A stretch of 64,000 bases of DNA from Solimonas thermocellulolyticum (GTDB lineage Bacteria; Pseudomonadota; Gammaproteobacteria; Nevskiales; Nevskiaceae). Each line of letters opens with the position of its first letter. The first letter of the stretch is position 1. Shown here piece by piece: positions 1-7,504 of this stretch. The translations under genes were made by a program, and so were the position numbers. Location: the NCBI RefSeq assembly GCF_040327995.1, contig NZ_JBEPIJ010000001.1, positions 186,001 to 250,000 on the forward strand. Reading direction: 5' to 3'. Under the pieces are notes generated by a model. That model searched no databases. It saw nothing but the letters and a program-made list of their open reading frames with translations, and was not told the DNA's origin.

Positions 1-717
1 CGCCCACCCCAGCAGCAGCACCACGAGCGGTGCGAGTAGCAGTTTCCAGCCGAGCCCCAGCAGCAGCGGCAGCGTCTGACCGCGTTCCAGACGCAGACGT
101 AGGCGCAGACCCACCGAGAACAGCGCCAACGGCACCAGCGTGCCACCGATGCGGTGCAGGATGTCCTCGATCAGAAGCGGCCAGCCGCCGAAGCGGCCGA
201 CGAGCACGCCGGCCAGCAGCGCGACGAAGGCCGGAAACAACAGCACGCGCCGTGCGATCGCGCGCGGATGGGTCTGCGCGCCCGAGTACAGCGCCGCGAC
301 CAGCGTGCCGCCGACGGCGAGCATGACGAAGCAACCGAGCTGGTCGGCGACGACCCCGAGCGCGAGACCCTCTCGACCGCGCAGCGCCTCCAACAGCGGA
401 TAACCCATGAACGAGGTATTGCCGAGGCCGCAGACCAGCGTCAGCGCGCCGATGCGGCCGCGGCTCCAGCCCAGGTGCGCGCCGAGCGTGCGAAACAGCA
501 CGAAGGCACCGGCGAACACCAGCCATTGCGAGACCACCAGGAACCAGAACTGACCGTCGAATCGCAGTCGTGGCACCACATCGAGGATCAATGCCGGCAG
601 GGCGATGTTGATCACCCACCAGTTGAGCCCCTGGGCGAGCCCCAGCGGCGGGCGCGCAAGGCGCGCAACCAGCACGCCGAGCGTCAGACAACCGAGCAGG
701 AGTGCAAAAGCGGCCAT
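1..717 (-). CDS. AEC (auxin efflux carrier) family transporter, 3' end cut by window
   Basis: The reading frame starts with ATG at 717 and runs off the left edge after 239 codons, so the C-terminus is missing. The visible part is very hydrophobic and predicts several membrane helices. The N-terminal stretch ALLLGCLTLGVLVAR and the motif GLGNTSFMGYPL are typical of the Mem_trans/AEC family of secondary transporters, which usually have about 300-320 residues and ten helices. The substrate cannot be told from sequence; relatives export auxin-like or small carboxylate compounds. A small unknown gene lies just upstream on the same strand and may be cotranscribed. No clear Shine-Dalgarno is visible before the chosen start. 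Confidence 0.8.
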   Translation of the reverse strand, partial: MAAFALLLGCLTLGVLVARLARPPLGLAQGLNWWVINIALPALILDVVPRLRFDGQFWFLVVSQWLVFAGAFVLFRTLGAHLGWSRGRIGALTLVCGLGNTSFMGYPLLEALRGREGLALGVVADQLGCFVMLAVGGTLVAALYSGAQTHPRAIARRVLLFPAFVALLAGVLVGRFGGWPLLIEDILHRIGGTLVPLALFSVGLRLRLRLERGQTLPLLLGLGWKLLLAPLVVLLLGWA

Positions 718-765
718 CGGGGACGACTCGACGCCCAGCCCGCACGCACGAGCGCGCGCGACGCC

Positions 766-1017
766 TCAGGGACGTTCGCGATCGACGCGTCGCTTGGACG
801 CCCGTAGCACCCGCACGGTCGGGGTCGCGGGGCGTGGCTTGATGCCGAACTGCGGCGCGCGAAACAAGGGGTCATCGACCATCGACAGCGAATGCTCCGA
901 CTGCGCATCGAAGACCGCCGATGCGGCGTCCTCGGGCTGATCCGCCGGCGGCTGCGCCGGGTCCCGCGGCTGGGGACGCTTGCGCAGCATCGAGGCGGTG
1001 ATTCTGGGTTTGGCCAT
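766..1017 (-). CDS. Small hypothetical protein (83 aa)
   Basis: The frame opens at MAKPRITASMLRK and ends 48 bp before the AEC transporter on the same strand. It has no recognisable domain, signal peptide or membrane segment. It is basic at both ends and rich in Pro, Arg and Ala, with a more acidic middle. An in-frame upstream extension to 1170 would run through the terminator hairpin at 1110-1134 that follows tRNA-Gln, so the ATG at 1017 is preferred. The coding call rests on its position and start only. It could be spurious in DNA this GC-rich. Confidence 0.45.
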   Translation of the reverse strand: MAKPRITASMLRKRPQPRDPAQPPADQPEDAASAVFDAQSEHSLSMVDDPLFRAPQFGIKPRPATPTVRVLRASKRRVDRERP

Positions 1018-1109
1018 GGGGGTGTAGCAAGAGCGACGCGACCGGATGATAGCCCGCCGGCAAGGCAAGCAAGATTCCGTCCCGATGCGCGTCCGAACAG
1101 TGAACACGG

Positions 1110-1134
1110 AAAAGCCCGCGCGGTGCGGGCTTTT
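1110..1134. terminator. Bidirectional intrinsic terminator after tRNA-Gln
   Basis: A perfect 10-bp inverted repeat (AAAAGCCCGC at 1110-1119, GCGGGCTTTT at 1125-1134) encloses a 5-nt loop. It gives a GC stem flanked by A4 and T4 tracts, so it can terminate on either strand. It lies 36 bp downstream of tRNA-Gln on the minus strand. Confidence 0.8.
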
Positions 1135-1170
1135 CGTGGCCGCGGCGCCTTGCGACGCCGGGGTCGGCAT

Positions 1171-1244
1171 TGGCTGGGGGACTAGGATTCGAACCTAGAT
1201 AGGCAGAGTCAGAGTCTGCAGTCCTACCATTAGACGATCCCCCA
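1171..1244 (-). tRNA. tRNA-Gln(CTG)
   Basis: On the minus strand a 74-nt cloverleaf can be folded. The 7-bp acceptor stem is TGGGGGA/TCCCCCA with discriminator G and an encoded CCA. The anticodon arm is GCAGA-CTCTGAC-TCTGC with anticodon CTG, and the T arm contains GGTTCGAATCC. It decodes CAG (Gln). It lies downstream of rplM-rpsI on the same strand. A TATACT element at 1283-1288 on the minus strand, about 40 nt upstream of the mature 5' end, could be its own -10 box, although no good -35 is visible. Confidence 0.95.
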
Positions 1245-1325
1245 ATGAACCGATCCGAGGTTCCGGGGCACTCGGGCCGCAGAGTATACCGCACAGACCC
1301 GAGTGTTTCCGACGGCCGGGTCCTG

Positions 1326-1724
1326 TTAGCGCTTGGAGTATTGCGTACCGCGACGCGCCTTGTGCAGACCGACCTTCTTGCGCTCAACCTCGCGCGCATC
1401 GCGTGTGACCAAGCCGGCAGCGCGCAGGCCCGGACGCAAGGCTTCGTCGTAGTCGATCAGCGCCCGGGTGATGCCGTGGCGGATCGCACCGGCCTGGCCG
1501 CTGGGGCCGCCGCCCGCGACCGTGACCTTGATGTCGAAGCGGCCGACCGAGTCGGTCACTTCGAGCGGCTGGCGCACCAGCATGCGCGAGGTCTCGCGGC
1601 CGAAATAGTCCTCGACGGACTTGCCGTTGATGGTGATCTCGCCCTTGCCGGGCTTGAGGAACACGCGCGCCGTCGCCGTCTTGCGGCGACCGGTGCCGTA
1701 CTTGTAATCGATGGTCTTGGCCAT
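1326..1724 (-). CDS. rpsI: 30S ribosomal protein S9
   Basis: This 132-residue protein matches S9 over its full length. It has the N-terminal YGTGRRKTATARVFL segment, the central GGGPSGQAGAIRHGI glycine-rich turn, and the C-terminal ARRGTQYSKR tail that reaches the ribosomal P site. It is essential for translation as part of the 30S head. It follows rplM with a 21-nt gap, the usual bacterial rplM-rpsI operon, and is followed by tRNA-Gln. The length is normal (about 130 aa). Confidence 0.99.
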   Translation of the reverse strand: MAKTIDYKYGTGRRKTATARVFLKPGKGEITINGKSVEDYFGRETSRMLVRQPLEVTDSVGRFDIKVTVAGGGPSGQAGAIRHGITRALIDYDEALRPGLRAAGLVTRDAREVERKKVGLHKARRGTQYSKR

Positions 1725-1745
1725 GGCTGGAAAGTCCCGGGCTTT

Positions 1746-2174
1746 TTAGAGTGTGAGGGCCTTGGGCTGCTGCGCCGAATGCGGATGCTCCGCGCCGGCG
1801 TAGACCTTCAGCTTGCGCAACTGGGCGTAGCCCAGCGGTCCTTTCGGCAGCATGCCCTTCACCGCCTTCTCGATGGCGCGCTCGGGGTGCTTGGCCAGCA
1901 GCTCTTCGAGCGTCTGCGAGCGGATGCCGCCCGGATACTCGGTGTGCCGGTAATAGATCTTGTCCTTGAGCTTGTTGCCGGTGACCTTCACCTTCTCGGC
2001 ATTGACGACGACGATGTAATCGCCGGTGTCGACGTTCGGGGTGTATTCGGCCTTGTGCTTGCCGCGCAGGCGACGGGCGATTTCGCTCGCGAGTCGGCCG
2101 AGCGGCTGGTCCGTTGCGTCAACCACGAACCAGTCGCGCTTGACGGTCTCGGACTTGGCGAAGAGGGTCTTCAT
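1746..2174 (-). CDS. rplM: 50S ribosomal protein L13
   Basis: The 142-residue frame from ATG 2174 covers L13 exactly. It starts MKTLFAKSE and contains WFVVDATDQPLGRLAS, GDYIVVVNAEKV and MLPKGPLGYAQLRKLKVYAG. A longer in-frame ORF extends upstream to 2360, but those codons overlap the promoter and leader hairpin, so they are rejected. L13 is an early assembly protein of the 50S subunit. In E. coli it represses the rplM-rpsI operon through its mRNA leader. A hairpin in the leader here may play that part. Confidence 0.99.
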   Translation of the reverse strand: MKTLFAKSETVKRDWFVVDATDQPLGRLASEIARRLRGKHKAEYTPNVDTGDYIVVVNAEKVKVTGNKLKDKIYYRHTEYPGGIRSQTLEELLAKHPERAIEKAVKGMLPKGPLGYAQLRKLKVYAGAEHPHSAQQPKALTL

Positions 2175-2215
2175 CGGTCCAGTCCAGTAGGCCCCTTGGG
2201 GGCGATTTATGGTTC

Positions 2216-2245
2216 GGTTGCCGCACCGACGAGGGTCCGGCAACC
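2216..2245 (-). promoter_or_regulatory. rplM-rpsI leader hairpin
   Basis: An 8-bp perfect inverted repeat (GGTTGCCG at 2216-2223, CGGCAACC at 2238-2245) lies in the untranslated leader, 42 nt before the rplM start. There is no following U tract, so it is not a simple terminator. Its position fits an autoregulatory target for L13, by analogy with E. coli. The function is inferred. Confidence 0.5.
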
Positions 2246-2260
2246 TCGAAAAGGCCGCGG

Positions 2261-2289
2261 ATTTTACCTGCGACACCGCCATCAAGCAA
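2261..2289 (-). promoter_or_regulatory. Sigma-70 promoter for rplM-rpsI
   Basis: On the minus strand, TTGCTT (2289-2284) and TAAAAT (2266-2261) are separated by exactly 17 bp. Transcription should start near 2254, giving a leader of about 80 nt. It is close to consensus and lies just downstream of the preceding pil gene. Confidence 0.7.
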
Positions 2290-2356
2290 GCAGCCACTCC
2301 ACCGCTGACGTGTACCGTCCGCGCCATGGTTGGCCGGCGCGTGCAAAGCACGGGCG

Positions 2357-3421
2357 TCAACCGCCGAAATTGATCTTCGCTTCGAGATTGGTGCGCGAAT
2401 CGGCGTTGGACAGGGCCTCTTCGAGCGTGATCATGCCCGACCTGTACAGGCCGTAGAGCGAGCTGTCGAAGGTGAGCATGCCCTTGTCCGAGGACTGGTT
2501 CATGGCCTCGCGCAGCTCATCGATGCGCCTGCTCAGGATCAGCTCCTGCACGTAGGGCGTGTTGATCATGACCTCCATCGCCGCACAGCGCTTGCCATCC
2601 TTGCGCCGCACCAGTCGCTGCGAAATGATCGCGCGCAGGGTCAGCGACAGATCCATGTAGAGCTGCTCGCGCATCGCTTCCGGGTACAGGTTCACGATGC
2701 GCTGCATCGCCTGATAGGCATTGTTGGCGTGCAGCGTCGAGATCGCCAGATGGCCGGTGTTGGCGAGCTGGATGCAGGCATCCATGGTCTCGCGCGTACG
2801 CACCTCGCCGACCAGGATCACGTCCGGGGCTTCGCGCAAAGCGCTCTTGAGCGCGCGCTCGTAGCTCACCGTGTCCTGCCCCACTTCGCGCTGGTTGACG
2901 ATGCTGCGCTTGTTGGGATGGATGAACTCGATCGGATCTTCGATGGTGAGGATGTGCCCGGTCTGCGTTTCGTTGCGATGGTTGATCATCGCCGCCAGCG
3001 TGGTGGTCTTGCCTGCGCCGGTGGCACCGACCATCAGAATCAGGCCGCGCTTGTGCAGGATCAGATCCTTGAGGACCGGCGGCATGCCGCCGAGATCATC
3101 GAGCCTGGGCACCTGCGCACGGACGTAGCGCAGCACCATGCCGATCGAACCGCGCTGGTGGAAGATGTTGACGCGGAAGCGCCCAAGACCGCCGGCCTCT
3201 GTCGCGAGATCGATTTCCAGATGCTCCTGCAGGTGCTTCTGCTGCTCGTCCGACAGGATCGACAGCGCCAGCTCCTTGATGAACTCGCGGGTCAGCACGT
3301 TCTTGCCGATCGGCATCAGCTCGCCTTCGATCTTGATCTGAGCGGGCGCGTTGGCGGTGAAGAACAGGTCGGAGCCGTTCTTCTCCACACACAGCTTGAG
3401 GTAAGGCAGGATCTTGAGCAT
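2357..3421 (-). CDS. Third PilT/PilU-family type IV pilus ATPase
   Basis: This 354-residue protein is a PilT/PilU-type retraction ATPase. It has an N-terminal PAS-like region with GSDLFFTAN, Walker A GATGAGKT (about residues 132-139), the Asp-box region IEDPIEFIHPN, Walker B with VILVGEVRTRETM, and the His-box STLHANNA. It is the last of three tandem paralogues and starts 12 nt after the pilU stop. The Walker A differs from its neighbours (AGKT versus SGKS). The family hydrolyses ATP as a cytoplasmic hexamer to pull pilin back into the inner membrane. Its specific job is unknown; it may be a PilU-like accessory motor. Confidence 0.9.
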   Translation of the reverse strand: MLKILPYLKLCVEKNGSDLFFTANAPAQIKIEGELMPIGKNVLTREFIKELALSILSDEQQKHLQEHLEIDLATEAGGLGRFRVNIFHQRGSIGMVLRYVRAQVPRLDDLGGMPPVLKDLILHKRGLILMVGATGAGKTTTLAAMINHRNETQTGHILTIEDPIEFIHPNKRSIVNQREVGQDTVSYERALKSALREAPDVILVGEVRTRETMDACIQLANTGHLAISTLHANNAYQAMQRIVNLYPEAMREQLYMDLSLTLRAIISQRLVRRKDGKRCAAMEVMINTPYVQELILSRRIDELREAMNQSSDKGMLTFDSSLYGLYRSGMITLEEALSNADSRTNLEAKINFGG

Positions 3422-3433
3422 GGGCCGACTCGA

Positions 3434-4600
3434 TCAGCGCCGGACGATGTTCGCGGACGGGTCCTCCTTCATCTGCATCTTGCGCACGACCTCGTCGTCC
3501 ATCAGGTTCTGGCGTGCCCGCTTGGATTCGAGCTTCACGCGCAGGCGCAGCTCATTCTGCGAATCGGCGTTGCGGATCGCCTCGTCGTAACCGATCACCC
3601 CATCCTCGAACAACTGGAACAGGAACTGATCGAAGGTGATCATGCCTTGCTCGTTGGAGCGCGCCATGACCTCCTTGATGCCGGCAACCTCGCCCTTGAA
3701 GATCATGTCGGCGATCAGCGGCGAGTTGATCATGATCTCCATCGCCGCGACGCGGCCTCCACCCTCGCGACGGACCAGTCGCTGAGAGATGATGGCCTTG
3801 AGATTGAGCGACAAATCCATCAACAACTGCTCGCGCTTCTCCTCCGGGAAGAAATTGATGATGCGGTCGAGTGCCTGATTGGCGCTGTTGGCGTGCAGCG
3901 TCGCCAGCACGAGGTGACCGGTCTCGGCGAAGTTGACCGCGTACTCCATGCCTTCGCGGGTGCGGATCTCGCCGATCAGGATCACGTCCGGCGCCTGACG
4001 CAGCGTATTCTTGAGCGCGTTCTCCCAGGAGTGCGTATCGGTGCCGATCTCGCGCTGCGTGATCATGCAGCCCTGGTGCGGGTGCACGTACTCGATCGGG
4101 TCCTCGATGGTGATGATGTGACCGCGCGAGTTCTGGTTGCGATAGCCGACCATCGCCGCCAGCGAGGTGGACTTTCCCGAACCGGTGGCGCCGACCATCA
4201 GCACCAGCCCGCGCTTTTCCATGACGATCTTGGCGAGCTGCGGCGGCAGACCGAGCTGCTCGAAGGTCGGGATCTCGGTATTGATCGTGCGCAACACGCC
4301 GCCGACGCGGTTCTGCTGCACGAAGGCGTTGACGCGAAAGCGTCCGATGCCGGGCGGGGCGATCGCGAAGTTGCATTCGTTATTGGCCTCGAAGTCCTTG
4401 ATCTGGCGATCGTTCATCAGCGAGCGCACGATGATCGCGGCGGCCTCGGCCGACAGCGGCTTGTCCATCACTGGCGTCATCTGACCGTCGAGCTTGATCG
4501 CCGGCGGAAAACCAGCGGTGATGAACAGATCCGAGGCACCTTTTTGCTTCATCAGCGTCAACAGCTGCTGCACCAGCTTGACGGCTTGTTCACGATCCAT
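3434..4600 (-). CDS. pilU: Type IV pilus accessory retraction ATPase PilU
   Basis: This 388-residue protein has the PilU architecture. The N-terminal domain contains GASDLFITAGFPPAIK. Walker A is GATGSGKS (about 137-144), the Asp box is IEDPIEYVHPHQG, Walker B lies in VILIGEIRTREGM, and the His box is ATLHANSANQ. A C-terminal extension rich in Lys, Arg and Met, typical of PilU, follows the core. It starts 18 nt downstream of pilT in the same operon. PilU works with PilT to power forceful pilus retraction for twitching motility. The order yggS // pilT pilU is conserved in Pseudomonas. Confidence 0.95.
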   Translation of the reverse strand: MDREQAVKLVQQLLTLMKQKGASDLFITAGFPPAIKLDGQMTPVMDKPLSAEAAAIIVRSLMNDRQIKDFEANNECNFAIAPPGIGRFRVNAFVQQNRVGGVLRTINTEIPTFEQLGLPPQLAKIVMEKRGLVLMVGATGSGKSTSLAAMVGYRNQNSRGHIITIEDPIEYVHPHQGCMITQREIGTDTHSWENALKNTLRQAPDVILIGEIRTREGMEYAVNFAETGHLVLATLHANSANQALDRIINFFPEEKREQLLMDLSLNLKAIISQRLVRREGGGRVAAMEIMINSPLIADMIFKGEVAGIKEVMARSNEQGMITFDQFLFQLFEDGVIGYDEAIRNADSQNELRLRVKLESKRARQNLMDDEVVRKMQMKEDPSANIVRR

Positions 4601-4618
4601 GGCGGCCTCCTGCCGGAC

Positions 4619-5659
4619 TCACACGGTGAAGCTGCGCGGATCGGCCGCGCGCATCCGCGCCTCTTCGAGCGAGGTCACGCCCTTGCGCACCAGTTCCTTG
4701 AGGCATTGGTCGAGAGTCTGCATGCCTTCCTTCTGGCCGGTCTGAATCGCGCTGTACATCTGCGCGACCTTGTTCTCACGAATCAGATTGCGGATCGCCG
4801 GTGTGCCGATCATGATCTCGTGCGCGGCGACGCGACCGCCACCCTTTTTCTTGAGCAGCGTCTGCGAGATCACCGCGCGCAGCGACTCGGACAGCATCGC
4901 GCGCACCATGTCTTTTTCCGCCGCCGGGAATACGTCGACGATACGGTCGACGGTCTTGGCCGCCGACGAGGTATGCAACGTGCCGAAGACCAGGTGGCCG
5001 GTCTCGGCCGCGGTCAGCGCAAGGCGGATGGTTTCCAGATCGCGCATCTCGCCGACGAGGATCACGTCGGGGTCCTCACGCAAGGCCGAGCGCAGCGCCT
5101 CGTTGAAGCCGAGCGTGTCACGGTGCACCTCACGCTGGTTGATCAGACAGCGCTTGGATTGATGCACGAACTCGATCGGGTCCTCGACGGTGAGAATGTG
5201 GCCGTACTCGTTCTCGTTGATGTGGTTGATCATGGCCGCCAGCGTCGTCGACTTGCCGGAGCCGGTGGGTCCGGTGACGAGCACGATGCCGCGCGGGTAT
5301 TCGGCGATCTCCTTGAAAATCGCCGGGCACTTGAGTTCTTCCAGCGTCAGGATCTTCGAGGGAATCGTGCGGAACACCGCACCGGCGCCGCGCGCCTGGG
5401 TGAAGGCGTTGACGCGAAAGCGCGCCAGACCCGGAATCTCGAACGAGAAGTCGGTCTCGAGGAACTCGTCCCAGGCCTTGCGCTGCTTGTCGTTCATGAT
5501 GTCGTACACCATGTCGTGGACCTGCTTGTGGTCCAGCGGCGGCAGGTTGATGCGCTTGACGTCACCGTCGACGCGGATCATCGGCTCGACCCCGGCCGAC
5601 AGGTGCAAATCCGACGCGCCCTGTTTGACGCTGAACGTCAGCAACTGCGCAATATCCAT
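4619..5659 (-). CDS. pilT: Type IV pilus retraction ATPase PilT
   Basis: The 346-residue frame begins MDIAQLLTFSVKQGASDLH, the standard PilT start. Codons upstream to 5746 are only a chance extension. Motifs are Walker A GPTGSGKS (residues 130-137), the Asp box VEDPIEFVHQSK, Walker B VILVGEMRDLETI, the His box GTLHTSSAAKT, and the PilT-specific AIRNLIRE helix near the C-terminus. It is a cytoplasmic hexameric ATPase that depolymerises type IV pili. It heads a three-gene operon (pilT, pilU, third paralogue) divergent from yggS across a 104-bp gap. Confidence 0.97.
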   Translation of the reverse strand: MDIAQLLTFSVKQGASDLHLSAGVEPMIRVDGDVKRINLPPLDHKQVHDMVYDIMNDKQRKAWDEFLETDFSFEIPGLARFRVNAFTQARGAGAVFRTIPSKILTLEELKCPAIFKEIAEYPRGIVLVTGPTGSGKSTTLAAMINHINENEYGHILTVEDPIEFVHQSKRCLINQREVHRDTLGFNEALRSALREDPDVILVGEMRDLETIRLALTAAETGHLVFGTLHTSSAAKTVDRIVDVFPAAEKDMVRAMLSESLRAVISQTLLKKKGGGRVAAHEIMIGTPAIRNLIRENKVAQMYSAIQTGQKEGMQTLDQCLKELVRKGVTSLEEARMRAADPRSFTV

Positions 5660-5763
5660 CCGAGTCGTTCCCTGAGCGTGTGGTCCAATGCCCCGAAATC
5701 CCAGCGAAATATCCGCCGGCGCCGGCCGGCTGCACGTTATCGGCAATTCCGGGGCGAGGCAAC

Positions 5764-6477
5764 ATGACGCGCATCGCTGACCGCCTGAACGCGGTGCGCG
5801 CGCGCATCGAGCGCGCCTGCACCCTCGCCGGGCGCGATGCCGGCACGGTGGCCTTGCTCGCGGTGAGCAAGACCTTCGACGCCGACGCGGTGCGCGAAGC
5901 CGCCGCCGCCGGTCAGCGCGCCTTCGGCGAGAACTATGTGCAGGAGGCCCTGGCCAAGCAGGCGATGCTGCGCGACCTGCGGCTCGAATGGCATTTCATC
6001 GGGCCGATCCAGTCCAACAAGACGCGCGACATCGCCGCGCATTTCGACTGGGCGCACGGCATCGACCGGCTGAAAATCGCGCAGCGACTATCCGACCAGC
6101 GCCCGTACGATCTGCCGCCGCTCGACGTCTGCGTCCAGGTGAACGTGTCCGGCGAGGCGAGCAAATCCGGCTGCACGCCGGACGCAGCGCCGGCCCTGTG
6201 CCGCGCCGTTGCTGCCCTGCCGCGGCTGCGCCTGCGCGGGCTGATGGCGATTCCGGCGCCCATCACCCCTGGCACGGATGCCCGCGCGCCGTTTCGCCTG
6301 CTGCGCGTGCTGTTCGAATCGCTCAAGGCCGAGGGCCTCGCCCTCGACACGATCTCGGCCGGCATGTCCGAGGATCTCGAAGCCGCGATCATGGAGGGCT
6401 CGACCATGGTCCGCATCGGCACGGCGATCTTCGGCTCGCGAACGCGCGCGAGCGATGACGTAGACTCTCGCGCATGA
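5764..6477 (+). CDS. yggS: YggS family pyridoxal phosphate homeostasis protein
   Basis: This 237-residue single-domain alanine-racemase-fold protein contains LLAVSKTFDADAV, with the PLP-binding Lys at about residue 36, and the family segment FGENYVQEALAK. GLSMGMS in relatives appears here as AGMSEDLEAAI, near the phosphate-binding end. It has no known catalytic activity and buffers free PLP in the cytosol. The ATG at 5764 follows a GGGGCGAGG stretch and gives the normal length. The gene is divergent from pilT and overlaps the rpiA start by 4 nt (ATGA). Confidence 0.95.
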   Translation: MTRIADRLNAVRARIERACTLAGRDAGTVALLAVSKTFDADAVREAAAAGQRAFGENYVQEALAKQAMLRDLRLEWHFIGPIQSNKTRDIAAHFDWAHGIDRLKIAQRLSDQRPYDLPPLDVCVQVNVSGEASKSGCTPDAAPALCRAVAALPRLRLRGLMAIPAPITPGTDARAPFRLLRVLFESLKAEGLALDTISAGMSEDLEAAIMEGSTMVRIGTAIFGSRTRASDDVDSRA

Positions 6478-7151
6478 ACATGACTACCCAAGACGCCGCC
6501 AAGCGCAAGGCCGCCGAGGCCGCTCTGGCCTACCTCGAACCCGGCGAGGTGCTCGGCGTCGGCACCGGCTCGACCGTCAACCACTTCATCGACCTGATCG
6601 CCGAAAAACGCCTGCAGGCCGACATTCCGGGCGCCGTGTCCTCGTCGAACGCGACCACCGAACGCCTGAAGAAGATCGGCATCCGCGTGCTCGATCTGAA
6701 CGACACCGGCACGCTGTCGATCTATGTGGACGGCGCCGACGAGGCCAATGCACACCTGCAACTGATCAAAGGCGGCGGCGGTGCGCTGACGCGCGAGAAG
6801 ATCATTGCCGCCGCGAGCCGCACGTTCGTCTGCATCGTCGACGAGTCCAAGCTGGTCGGCGTGCTCGGCAAGTTCCCGCTGCCGGTCGAGGTGATTCCGA
6901 TGGCGCGCTCCTACGTCGGCCGCCAGCTCACCGCGCTCGGCGGTCATCCGGTGCTGCGCGACGGCGTGACCACCGACAACGGCAACCTGATTCTCGACGT
7001 GCGCGGCCTCGACATCGTCAACCCGGTCGAGCTGGAGGCACGCGTCAACGCCATTGCCGGCGTCGTCAGCGTCGGCCTGTTCGCACAGCGACCAGCGGAC
7101 GTGCTGATCGTCGGCGGCCCCTCCGGCACGCGGACCATCAAGGCGCGATGA
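6474..7151 (+). CDS. rpiA: Ribose-5-phosphate isomerase A
   Basis: This 225-residue enzyme interconverts ribose-5-phosphate and ribulose-5-phosphate in the pentose phosphate pathway. Family signatures are VLGVGTGSTVNHF near residue 30, VDGADEAN in the middle and the catalytic/phosphate loop KGGGGALTREKI. The start overlaps the yggS stop, so translation is probably coupled. The stop at 7149-7151 lies next to the hairpin that terminates the convergent RRM gene. Length matches E. coli RpiA (219 aa). Confidence 0.98.
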   Translation: MNMTTQDAAKRKAAEAALAYLEPGEVLGVGTGSTVNHFIDLIAEKRLQADIPGAVSSSNATTERLKKIGIRVLDLNDTGTLSIYVDGADEANAHLQLIKGGGGALTREKIIAAASRTFVCIVDESKLVGVLGKFPLPVEVIPMARSYVGRQLTALGGHPVLRDGVTTDNGNLILDVRGLDIVNPVELEARVNAIAGVVSVGLFAQRPADVLIVGGPSGTRTIKAR

Positions 7152-7156
7152 CGTAA

Positions 7157-7188
7157 AAGGCCCCGGACGTCGCCGGGACGCCGGGGCA
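7157..7188 (-). terminator. Intrinsic terminator for the RRM gene
   Basis: The arms CCCCGG at 7162-7167 and CCGGGG at 7182-7187 can extend by one flanking G-C pair. Read on the minus strand the stem is followed by a TTTT tract (7157-7160). It lies between the convergent stops of rpiA and the RRM gene. Confidence 0.65.
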
Positions 7189-7210
7189 TTGCTGCGCGCG
7201 GTAGCGCGCT

Positions 7211-7483
7211 TTAGCGCCGGCGCGGACCGCCGCGCTTGTGGTCGCGCGGCTTCTCCTCATTGACCTTGAGCGGCTTGCCGCGCAGCTCCTTGCCGTTGAG
7301 GCCGGCGATCGCGGCGCGCGCTTCGTGGCCCTCCATCTCGATGAAGCCGAAACCCTTGCACTGACCGCTGAACACGTCGTGCGCCAGCTTGATCGAGAAC
7401 ACCTTGCCGAAGCCGGCAAAGAGCTCGCTGAGCTCACGCTCGGTCGTGTCTGAGGGCAGGTTGCCAGCGAATACTCGCTTCAT
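7211..7483 (-). CDS. Single-RRM RNA-binding protein
   Basis: This 90-residue protein is one RNA recognition motif. The RNP2-type strand is RVFAGNLP (residues 3-10) and the RNP1 octamer is KGFGFIEM (about 43-50). A basic, Gly/Arg-rich tail ending RGGPRRR follows. A clear AAGGAG lies just before the ATG. It starts 21 nt after the RhlE helicase stop on the same strand, so the two are probably one operon that remodels structured RNA. Bacterial RRM proteins of this size are often cold-induced; that role is inferred. Confidence 0.92.
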   Translation of the reverse strand: MKRVFAGNLPSDTTERELSELFAGFGKVFSIKLAHDVFSGQCKGFGFIEMEGHEARAAIAGLNGKELRGKPLKVNEEKPRDHKRGGPRRR

Positions 7484-7504
7484 GTCGTTCTCCTTTCGGG
7501 TGGT

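Noticed and set aside
2175..2360. N-terminal extension of rplM to 2360
   Set aside because: The extra 62 codons overlap the promoter and leader hairpin and are absent from L13 proteins.
5691..5757. Inverted repeat GCCCCGAAAT / ATTCCGGGGC in the pilT-yggS gap
   Set aside because: The arms are about 47 bp apart with one mismatch; in sequence this GC-rich it is too weak to call a site.
2330..5767. A 1145-residue plus-strand ORF across the pil genes
   Set aside because: It is antisense to three intact PilT-family genes and has repetitive Arg/His/Leu composition typical of shadow frames.
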